Assembly: GCA_021396245.1 (NCBI GenBank) | Contig: WNYE01000047.1 | Span: 62,001 to 126,000, forward strand | From: Sporothrix humicola | Lineage: Eukaryota; Ascomycota; Sordariomycetes; Ophiostomatales; Ophiostomataceae | Length of the DNA stretch: 64,000 nucleotides | Reading direction: 5' to 3' | Shown here: positions 43,114 through 52,100 of the stretch, one piece after another | How the letters are laid out: each line of letters opens with the position of its first letter | Position numbering within the stretch: the first letter of the stretch is position 1 | Position numbers and translations under genes: made by a program | The notes under the pieces: model-generated | The model's database searches: none | What the model was told of the DNA's origin: nothing | Seen by the model: the letters and a program-made list of their open reading frames with translations, nothing else

Positions 43114-46092
43114 ATGGCTTCACACGACGATATGCCGCCTCCGCCCTATTCGGAGACGGACATTTACTCACAAACGGGCGACAACCACTCGACAGCCGGG
43201 CGTTCGACAGCAGCCGCTTCGACGACGACATCTTCTCCAGACGACGAAAATCTAGTGGTCTTTACACCGCCGGCATCGCCCCCACCAATCTCAACCTCCA
43301 CACAATATCACAACACAGTCCCCGTCGACATCAGCCCGAGTCCCATCAGTGCTGGAGGAATTGGCAGCGGCCTCGAGCTTGGGCCCGAAGTGGCCTCGGC
43401 TGCTGCCTCCGCTGCCGCCTACTTTGCCACGCGGCCCGCACCGCCGCCGCCGCCGGGCTCGTACGACGACGCACTGGCCCAGCGGCAGTACATTGTCTAC
43501 GATCTGCCGTTTGTGATTGCCACAGACACGACACACTCTGACCTGCCCTTCCCGGCGACGCAACTGCTGCAGCGCGACGTCCGCGCCGACGACTGGCAGA
43601 CGTTTGTGAGCTACCTGCTGCCGCACGGCCACCTGGCGAGCCACAAAGGAACAGAAGAAGCGTACAACAATGCGGTGATTGACCGCAAACTGAGGGCAGA
43701 AGACGATGCACAGTCACCGTCGGCAGCCCACTTGGCGAGCCTCAGATCACACCACGACGATTCTTCTGAGGGTATCCAGCTTGTCGACAACGAGGCCGAC
43801 CCGGCCGGAGCACAGTCCACGTCTACCGCCCTCCCCCGGCAACAACAGCTCGAGGTGGCTGCCTCTCTCCGGCAATGGAACGACGGTTTCTTTGGCCCGC
43901 GCGGTGTCATTATCCGGTTCCGGGACGACCTGAGCGGTGCTCGGCACGATCAGCTGCCGCCTCAGCAGTGGACACCTTCACCAGTCGATGCGGCAGCTGC
44001 TGCATCCTTGGCAGCAGGTGGTCCGTCACCCAGTACTGCGAGGCCGAACCACAGTTTTAGCTCTACAGGCAGTCCGGTGACTGCGTCACCGTCGAGCTCC
44101 TCGCCCATCCCCGGCATCAACCGCCAGGGCACGCTCTCGTTTGCAGGCATGAAGGTGGAGGGCGACCGCGTGGTGTTTGGCAACAACCGGTTTGTGGCGG
44201 ACCGGACGGGGCTGCGGATTGGCGGGCTGGTGTTTGACGAGCGCGGCATTAGCTATGGCAATCGGACAATTATTGCGGCAGCGCCGCCGCCCAGTGGTGC
44301 AGGCGTGCCTGTTCTCGGCCCTGGTGTTGCTGCCGACCCAAAGTACGGCACGCGTGCCGAGGCTGCTGCTGGTCTTTCTGCTGCCGGCACTCCTCTCTCT
44401 CGCCGCCGTTCAGGGTCTGTCTCGTCCGAGTCGTCGGTTTCGTCCGAGTCGTCAGAGTCGTCAGTATCGAGCACGTCCTCTGGGTCGAGCTCGTCGTCGG
44501 GCGACTCGGTCGCATCGGTCGGTTCCCTGCCGGCGTACAACAAGCTTGATGACCGGCAACTGCCGGCCATGCATGCCTACCTGCAGCAGTGGCTCAACCA
44601 CCCAGACCAGCCGATTACGCGGGACAGCGTCAAAGAGGCCAACGAAGGGATCAAGAATTCGACGACCAGAAGTGCGGACGACCAAAACCAAGGAGCGCCG
44701 CCTGCGTATCCTGGACCGCCAGAGGCCGTGACGGGAAGCGCCGTTGCTGTGCGTACCGTCGCCACCCCTGCCGAAGCAGCCGCCCTCCGCGGCGAAGTCA
44801 AGTCCATGATGAAGCAGTGGAAGGAGCTCAAGAAGCGGCAGCGCCAGATTTACCGGCAGCAGAAAAAGGTGCGACGGCACATGCGGCGGCAGCGGAAGAA
44901 AGAGCGGCGCGCCATCAAGAGACAGGGCCGGCAAGAACGTCGCCAACTGCGGAGGCAACACAAGCAGGAACGCAAGGAGGAGCGGCGGCAAGAAAAGCAG
45001 GCGCGCAAAGAAGGAAGGAGAGAGGGTCGACGGGACGGAAGAGACGGAAGAGACGGTCGGCGCGAGGGAAGACGCGAGGGACGGCGGGACAGCTGTAGGA
45101 GCAGCCGCGACGGGCCCGTGCCTGTGACGACGATCCCCGTCATGGGCGGCGGTTTCGGCATGCCCACGCCTGGCCGTATGTCGCATACTGCCCACAGTCA
45201 CCACGGCCATCACGGCCGTGGTCATCAGCACCAGCACCACTCGCCTCATCACCAGGTGCACGACCCGCACGGCCACCGCTACGACCAGCACTACAGTCCT
45301 CACGGGGACGATGCACAGTACTACGGTGCCGGCATGCCGGGCGTCTACAGCGCTCACGGTGTTCCTGGTGTGCCGGGAGTGCCGGGCGTTCATGGCGTCC
45401 CCGGTGTTCCCGGCGTTGGTGGAGTTCCTGGCGTCCCTGGTGTTGGTGGCGTCCCTGGAGTTCCTGGCGTTCCCGGTGCACGCGCCCCTCCCAGCTCCAA
45501 CGGCGCCCGCATTGCTCAACAGCTGGGCGACGCCATGGCCGCACGCTTTGGCCCCCGTGTAGCCGGTCTTAGTGGTGGACTCGGCGGTGCCGTCACGCCG
45601 CTACTGGGCAACATGTTTGGCCGTGGCCGTGGTGGCGGTTGGGGTCCTGGTGGCCGGGGAGGGAGTAGCTTTGGCGGATTTGGAAGGAGTCGCGGTTTTG
45701 GGTGGAACAATGAAGAGCAGCCGCAGGCTGAGTCTTCACAGGCCCAGGCACAGGCTCAGACACAAACACAGACACCTCCGCCTCCGCCATCTGCCCACCA
45801 GACCGCTTCGCCGGTGACCATGTCTACGGCCGCGCAAAAGTACCGCGAGGCGGAGGCGGCGGAGCAGGCGATGGCCGAAAAACAAACGGAGCTGGCCGAG
45901 ATGCAGTCGAACCTGGAAAGAATGATCAACTCGAGAGGCGAGCGCGGCGAAGAAGACCCCAAGGTGCAAGTACAGCGCCGCGAGACGGAGCAGCTGGCCA
46001 ACGACATTGAGATGATGGCGCAGCACGTGGAGCTGTTGCGGTTGGATGCGGACCAGACGTATGCACGCGAGTTGGAGAAGGAGGGCAAGTAG
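43114..46092 (+). CDS. Large low-complexity fungal protein, function unknown
   Basis: Single exon, 992 residues from the ATG at 43114; the frame extends upstream only from a TTG. It starts PPPPYSETD. A segment near 125-310 looks folded (YIVYDLPFVIAT, WQTFVSYLLPHGHL, WNDGFFGPRGVIIRF), a type of N-terminal region seen in fungal proteins of unknown role. Then come a Ser/Glu run (about 434-467), an Arg/Lys-rich helical array (about 549-665), a His-rich stretch (689-732), collagen-like GVPGVP repeats (747-789), a Gly/Arg/Phe-rich part and a C-terminal coiled coil (about 902-992). Basic and His-rich parts suggest RNA or metal contact, but I assign no function. Tail-to-tail with Naa10. Confidence 0.82.
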   Translation: MASHDDMPPPPYSETDIYSQTGDNHSTAGRSTAAASTTTSSPDDENLVVFTPPASPPPISTSTQYHNTVPVDISPSPISAGGIGSGLELGPEVASAAASAAAYFATRPAPPPPPGSYDDALAQRQYIVYDLPFVIATDTTHSDLPFPATQLLQRDVRADDWQTFVSYLLPHGHLASHKGTEEAYNNAVIDRKLRAEDDAQSPSAAHLASLRSHHDDSSEGIQLVDNEADPAGAQSTSTALPRQQQLEVAASLRQWNDGFFGPRGVIIRFRDDLSGARHDQLPPQQWTPSPVDAAAAASLAAGGPSPSTARPNHSFSSTGSPVTASPSSSSPIPGINRQGTLSFAGMKVEGDRVVFGNNRFVADRTGLRIGGLVFDERGISYGNRTIIAAAPPPSGAGVPVLGPGVAADPKYGTRAEAAAGLSAAGTPLSRRRSGSVSSESSVSSESSESSVSSTSSGSSSSSGDSVASVGSLPAYNKLDDRQLPAMHAYLQQWLNHPDQPITRDSVKEANEGIKNSTTRSADDQNQGAPPAYPGPPEAVTGSAVAVRTVATPAEAAALRGEVKSMMKQWKELKKRQRQIYRQQKKVRRHMRRQRKKERRAIKRQGRQERRQLRRQHKQERKEERRQEKQARKEGRREGRRDGRDGRDGRREGRREGRRDSCRSSRDGPVPVTTIPVMGGGFGMPTPGRMSHTAHSHHGHHGRGHQHQHHSPHHQVHDPHGHRYDQHYSPHGDDAQYYGAGMPGVYSAHGVPGVPGVPGVHGVPGVPGVGGVPGVPGVGGVPGVPGVPGARAPPSSNGARIAQQLGDAMAARFGPRVAGLSGGLGGAVTPLLGNMFGRGRGGGWGPGGRGGSSFGGFGRSRGFGWNNEEQPQAESSQAQAQAQTQTQTPPPPPSAHQTASPVTMSTAAQKYREAEAAEQAMAEKQTELAEMQSNLERMINSRGERGEEDPKVQVQRRETEQLANDIEMMAQHVELLRLDADQTYARELEKEGK

Positions 46093-46187
46093 GGCGTGTT
46101 GGATGAAGTAATGATGGCCTTTTGTTTCAATTTTGGTATTGGATGCAGGCGTTGGACATAATCTAATAACATATATCACCATCTACT

Positions 46188-46235
46188 ACCATTTACCATT
46201 TACCATTTACCATTTACCATTTACCATTTACCATT
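46188..46235. repeat. Tandem (ACCATTT)n microsatellite
   Basis: Six full copies of a 7-bp unit plus a partial seventh, in the spacer between two convergent genes. Slippage repeat; it does not match the fungal telomere repeat TTAGGG. Confidence 0.9.
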
Positions 46236-46345
46236 GATCACGTTTATTATCGCACTTGAACACACAGTTGAGAAATCATTGACATTGCTTTTGTCTAACC
46301 TGTCTTGCAGTCGAATCCACAGTTTCTTTTCCCATCGCCTCTCCT

Positions 46346-47071
46346 CTACGACGATTTCGCCTCGACACGCTCGACCAGCTCGCCAACGCCGAGTCCGCGG
46401 CCGACCTTGACCTTGACCTTCTTGTCCTTTTCGGCTTTTGATGCTGCCGCCAGCGCCTCGGCTGTGGCTGCCGACCCAACATCGCCGACCGGCTCGCCTT
46501 CGTCAGCAGCCTCTCCGTTCTTGTCCTCGCTCCGCTCGCCGTCCTTCTTCTCTCCCCGCTCCTCCTCGATCTGCTCGCGGATCGCGCTCAGCTCGAGGCG
46601 CATGCTAAAGGCGTCCTCGCCGTCGGCGTAGTACTTGGCCTCGGTCTTTTCGTTGCGAAACCCCAAAGTATCGCAGTACAGGTGGATGGCGGCGCGGTTC
46701 GAGACGCGCACGTGCAGGCTCACATAGTGCGCACCAAACGTCTCGACCATGGCGAGCTGGGCCTGGCGCATGAGCTTTTCGGCGATGCCCAGGCGGCGGT
46801 GCGTCCGCATGACGCTGAGACTCGTGATATGGCCGTGCTGGACGCCGTCGGTGGGCTCTTCCTCCATCTTGGCCAAAACATAGCCGACAATCTTGGGGTG
46901 GTCGTAGGCGGTCTTGGCGGGCCGGCTGACGTCGACGGCGACGTAGCTCAGCTGGGGCCAGGTCATGGCATGGTAGAGGTAGTACTTGAGAAAGTAGTTT
47001 TCAGGCAGATTTTCGAGGTTGGCGTGCTGGATCAGGGGCAGATCCGATGCCTGGAGGAGACGAATGTCCAT
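46346..47071 (-). CDS. ARD1: N-alpha-acetyltransferase catalytic subunit Naa10 (Ard1)
   Basis: Single exon, 241 residues. Catalytic subunit of the NatA complex, which acetylates N-termini after Met removal on ribosome-bound chains, in partnership with Naa15. The start MDIRLLQASDLPLIQHANLE and LPENYFLKYYLYH are diagnostic of Naa10. The acetyl-CoA loop RRLGIA is at 92-97, after SLSVMRTHR, and the GNAT fold ends near 160 (LYCDTLGF, YYADGEDAF). The remaining 80 residues are a Lys/Glu/Ala-rich tail that varies among species. Length fits fungal orthologues. Divergent from the dehydrogenase gene. Confidence 0.96.
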   Translation of the reverse strand: MDIRLLQASDLPLIQHANLENLPENYFLKYYLYHAMTWPQLSYVAVDVSRPAKTAYDHPKIVGYVLAKMEEEPTDGVQHGHITSLSVMRTHRRLGIAEKLMRQAQLAMVETFGAHYVSLHVRVSNRAAIHLYCDTLGFRNEKTEAKYYADGEDAFSMRLELSAIREQIEEERGEKKDGERSEDKNGEAADEGEPVGDVGSAATAEALAAASKAEKDKKVKVKVGRGLGVGELVERVEAKSS

Positions 47072-47786
47072 GGTGGGGGAGGAGGTGTGTGAAGGGGGTG
47101 TGATGACGATAAAAGGAAAAGGAGGTGAAAGAGACGTCGGTGATCGTCACTGTCCGATATCGTCAATGGCCGTCAATCGGGGGTCGGGGCGGCTGTCGCT
47201 GTCGCGGTGGGATGTGATGTCCGGTGGGATGGAAAGGCTGGACGGTAAGCAAGCTCGAAAAGACGGGAGTCGCAAAACGGGACTTTTAGCTGGCGGGCGT
47301 CGGAGTGGATTTGGTGCGAATGGATGGTGCGAATGGATTGATGGGAATATTGCGGGTCCACTTTTTTTCCAGAGGGGACTTCAACTCTGAGTGACTTCGT
47401 CACTTTTAGTCTCAGTCGCTCCTTCTGCACGCCGTCACGCCTACTCCCTCCGCGGGGTTCGGTGGCACCTGCCCAGAGAGGTCAGTCGAGGACACCAGTA
47501 GTTGAGCCTAATTACTCCATCCACTGCTAACGAGTGCGGCCGTATTAGTTGGGCAAGTCCGCGTCTAGAGCGTCGTGCGTCGTGTCGGGGAGCTCGCCGG
47601 CAGCTCTTGCTCTTTCCATAAAGTGATCGACGTCCCTGCGTGGTCCCTTTTGATGTTGTATCTTGCTTTTCTCGTAGTTTTCTCTCTTACTTTCTACTTC
47701 TTTCTTACTTGTGATTCTGTCTGACATCTTTCTATTTACTTTTTCTTTTCCATAATCTCCAACAGCTCTCTCCCTCCCTCCACACA
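47072..47786. other. Divergent promoter of Naa10 and the short-chain dehydrogenase
   Basis: 715 bp with short leaders at both ends; the last 150 bp before 47787 are T/C-rich. No gene or clear regulatory motif recognised. Confidence 0.55.
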
Positions 47787-48771
47787 ATGACCACCTACAC
47801 ACCACCCCTGGCGGGCAAGCTTGCCATTATCACTGGCGCATCACGAGGTACGATCGAGCCCCTCTTCAACGTCAACCCCTCTTCTCTCTTTTGTCCTCGC
47901 CTCGCTCGTTTTCTCCTCGCTAACGCTCGCCGTAGGCATCGGTGAAGCCATTGCTCGCAACCTCGCCAGCAAGGGCGCCAACCTGGTGCTCAACTACACA
48001 TCCGCCTCGTCGAAAGCCTTGGCCGAAGCGCTCGGCGCAGAACTTGCCGCTGCCCATGGCGTCAAGATCCTGAGCGTGCAGGCCGACGTCGGCGGCGAGC
48101 CCGGCGACCCAGCAGCTGGTGGCGGCGCCGCGGGGATTGTCGCCCTGTCGAAAGCGTTCTTTGCGCCCAACGACGGCGACCCGTTCCAGATTGACATTCT
48201 GATCAACAACGCCGGCATCGCGCTCAACGACCGCATCGAGGACGTCAAGCCAGCCGATTTCGTGGAGACGTACCGGGTCAACGTGCTGGGTCCATTGCGA
48301 CTCGTGCAGGCCGCCAAGCCTTTCCTTCCTGCTGCCGGCACGCGTTCTGGGAGAATCATCAACCTGTCGTCGGTCTCGTCGACGGCCGGCTTTGTCGGGC
48401 AGTCCGTCTATGGCGGATCGAAAGCCGCACTCGAGGCGATGACGCGCACGTGGGCGCGCGAGCTGGCGGAGCACTGCACGGTGAACGCGATCAACCCGGG
48501 CCCGGTGGCGGGGCCGATGTACGCGAGCAACACGGTCGAGTTCTTGAACGACATCAAGGGCTGGATCGACCGCGCGCCGCTGATGCGCCCCCGTGCGGGC
48601 GTAGATCCTGACGAGGTTGTTGCCGCAACACGGGACCCGCTGTCGGGCGGCGGGCGTCCGGCGTACCCGGCGGAGATTGCGGGCATTGTGGGCATGCTGA
48701 CGCTGCCGGACTCTGCGTGGTGCACGGGACAGGTTGTGTCGGCCAACGGCGGCATGATCATGCAGGGGTGA
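47787..48771 (+). CDS. Short-chain dehydrogenase/reductase (classical SDR)
   Basis: Two exons (47787-47847, 47936-48771), 88-bp intron that splits the cofactor motif TGASRG/GIG; 298 residues. NAD(P)-dependent oxidoreductase of the fold used by 3-oxoacyl reductases. Visible motifs: TGASRGIG 17-23, NNAG 111-114, catalytic Ser166 (INLSSVSS), Tyr179 and Lys183 (YGGSKAA), then INPGPVAGPM. Between strands 3 and 4 is an unusual Gly/Ala-rich insert (about 74-90), and a long loop after PGPVAGPM. The substrate is not inferable. Convergent with the large oxidoreductase gene. Confidence 0.92.
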
Positions 48772-49119
48772 GTCGAGGTTGATGTGATGGTGAAAGGAAG
48801 AAAAGAAGGAGAGATAGATTTGCATAGTAATGAATTCAAGATCAAAGCATAATCGTCAAAGTCAGAGGTGAACAAATATGTGCATGCTATTGAAAATCAT
48901 GTTATTCAAAATCAACGATCCAAAAGGGTATAAATACAAACAAACAACTTTTGTACAAAGGAAATCAACGTCGACGGGAGAAATGAAAACAAACGAAAAC
49001 AAAGAGGCATTGTCCAAAAGACAATTCAATTTTTTTTCCAAAAATCAAAATAAATCCAAAAGGGAAAGAAATGAATCCAAATATCCCAGCCAAATCATCG
49101 TCCTGCTACGCACCCGCGT
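48772..49119. other. Convergent 3' spacer
   Basis: AT-rich 348 bp between two stops; A-rich stretches near 48.9-49.07 kb. Nothing else seen. Confidence 0.6.
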
Positions 49120-52100
49120 CTACAACTCACCGGCCTCCATCATCCTGGTAAAGCGGCACACACTTGCGTCCGGCTCTTCAAATGTGTACTTTTCGCCGTG
49201 CACAACACGGTCCACCTCTGCTCTCAGCACTGGATACACATCCTTCCATGCATTGCGGCCCATCCAGCAGTCGAGGTGGCCGTAGCCGGGGATGATCCTC
49301 CGACGGTACTGTCCCGACGCACCGAACGTGTCGCACAGGATCTCGTATGTCTTTTCGGTGGCTCTGGGCGACAACACAGCATTGTCGTCGCCGACGAACT
49401 GGAAGATGGGCAGTCCTCTCAAATTTTGTTGGACATTCTGTGGCGTTGTGAGCACCTCGTACGCGTTGGTCATCACATGGCCTTCGCTGCCTTGGACCAT
49501 CAGCAGTCGCAGCATGGTCATGTTGATGCCGCCAAAGAAGCGGTCCATCTGGCGGTGGGTTGCTTCGTTCAAGTTCCCGTGGTTCCAGCAGCGGCCATAC
49601 ACCAGGGAGATGCGGTGGCAGACGGCGCTGCTGCAGAGTTCGCGACGGGCAGTCGGCATGAGCCGCAGGGCCTGGTTGAGCAGGCGCTGCACAAGCGTGT
49701 CGTTGAGGCTCGTGCCGCAGTCGAACCACGAGCCGGCCACCGCCTGGTAGATCTTGTCGAGCGACAAGGGGTACTTGGCGGTCGACGCCTTGATCATGTT
49801 GGCGGCGTTCCAGATGGGGTTCATGAAGACCTGGGAGCACGACAGGCCCAGCAGCCAGTCGGCCGGGATCGTGCCATCCAACAAACCGGTTGCGAGCGCC
49901 ACAGACCCCATGCAGTGGGCCACTGTGTACACCTTCTTGGGGCCATACTCTCCCCTGATCTTTTCAAAGGCCGCCCGGATGTCCAGCCGTGCATCATAGG
50001 TCGTCCAGTTGTTGTCGGCCAGCGTCAACTGCCCGATGCGCGGCACCATGACAAAGACGCGGTAGCCCGCCCGTGTAAAGTAGTTGACCGTGTTGAAGGG
50101 GATGGTCGGCAGCGCAAAGATCTGGTGGTCGACCGAGGCGCCGGGCACGAAGAGGAGGGAGGGAGTCTCTCCATCTGGTGTTTTCTTCTCGTACTGTGGA
50201 AGTGGGCTCCACATGTACAAACGGGAATGCACACCATCCGACGCCTTGATGTCTGTCCACAGTTTCGTCGGCGGCGTGTGGTTGATGTAGCCGTTGTATG
50301 TTTGGGATGGATACTGCAGCGATGTCAGCGGTGCCAGGAACAGGCCGAGCGACTTGCGTGTAAAGTAGGTCATGAAGCTAGCGGCGCTCATGGCTTTTTG
50401 CAACAAACTGCTGCCGGTGGGTGTGAGCGTCAGGATCTCCGACAAAAAGTCGGTCGGCTTGATGTGCATGATGCCCTTGGCCAGGACGGGCTCGTGTCTC
50501 CATGCGTCTTCAGAAACGGATGATCCTTCCACCAAAAAACCTTCGGGCTCGTGCGGGCGTCGTATGCGCCGTGTGATTGTCACATACAAAATGCTCGTCG
50601 CTCTCCACAGCTGCAGAGGTGCCAGAGCCACGGACGAGTCGACCACTTTGTAGCCGTGAAAGTGCAGCGTGTGGCCGTCGGTCCCCCTCAAGTCAAAGTC
50701 GTAGGTCATGTTGCGCGTGCCAGGTGCCTGGTGGTCCATGACGAACAAGTTGAAAGTACCGCGCTGGACCATGAACGGCGACCCGGGCAGTGTCGGGCAG
50801 ACAAACGTGCCGGTCAGCATGCCGCGGTGCGCTGGGTCGCGCACGACGTCGGACGTGTCGAAAGCCTGGACACTGAGGAAGAAGCGGGCGCTTTCACAGA
50901 GACTCTCGGCGCGACGGTATGCCAGTTCGTAGACATCGCGACGGTCTTCTGTCAGTCCGTCAGAGGAGCCTTCGCAAGCATGCAAGAACCCAGACATGAC
51001 TTCCGTAAAGCCAAACCCACCGGCACGCAGCCGCGATGCGCGCTCGATAATCCTGTTGGCGTTGCGCACGCTCTCCCTTTCGATTTCACTCTCGTCGTTG
51101 TCGCTGTCGCTGTCGTCGCCAACCACCTCCCAGTCAAAGTCGTGTTCCGCCGTACGAGCATCAAAGTCAGCTCCGACGTTGACATCCCCGACGCCGGCGT
51201 TGCTACCGCTCTCGTCCGAGACGTTGCCGCTGCTGTCTTCCTGCCAGTTATCGTTATAGTTGACACTGGCAAAGTCATCAATCAAATCATCTCGCTGGTG
51301 GCAAGGGTGGGCCGGCTTGCCAAACAGGTCCAGCAATCCATTGTCGTCGGTCCTGACCATCAACCCGCGTGACTTGGCATACAGATCAACCGACCGTTCA
51401 GCGAGTGCTGTGATGGTCGCCAGCGGGTTGACGCCCAGCGCTGTTGGGATGGCTGCGCCGTCTGTGACGATTAACCCAGAATGCACCTTGCTGCCGTTGC
51501 CTGTAAAGAGGCGGCCCATGTGGTCCGTCGCGCCCGTCGCTCCCGTGCCGTCGCTGGCCATGGCCGCGCCGCCGATCGGGTGCACCGTCACCTGCTGGTC
51601 CATGAGGGCAAAGAACGGGTTGCCCACGAGCGTGCCGCCGACGGCCTCGGTCGCTTTGGCCAAGACTCCATTCAGCTGCTTGACGTGGTCGCTGCGGGCC
51701 ACGCCCAGAAACTCGAGCACGGGCTTGTCGTCCTTGAGCGAGAGCACGGCCTGGTTGCTGTCGTGCGACATGATCAAGTAGACCTGGGTGTGCTCGACGG
51801 CGCCTCCTTGATAGTAAGGGCCGAGCAGACGGCTGCCCCAGCGGGCCAGCATGGACTGCGATTTCTGGACGAGCGTCTCGTTCTGTGGTGCCTTGGACCC
51901 CGGCATGAGGTCCAGCATTGTCTGCAAGAACCGGGCCAGCGCGTGCGGCACGGCGCCCTCCTCAATGACGTACCCGTCCAGCGGGTTTTCACTCCCAACA
52001 CTTCTGTTGTCGATAATGCCCGTGACAGTGGGCCCGGTCGGGTGATATGGCGACGGATGGGCTCGTCCGACGGCGTTGGTGACATGGTCCGTGTTGTAGC

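Noticed and set aside
46188..46235. Possible telomere-like or CRISPR-like repeat
   Set aside because: A plain ACCATTT microsatellite without spacers and unlike TTAGGG; the sequence is eukaryotic.
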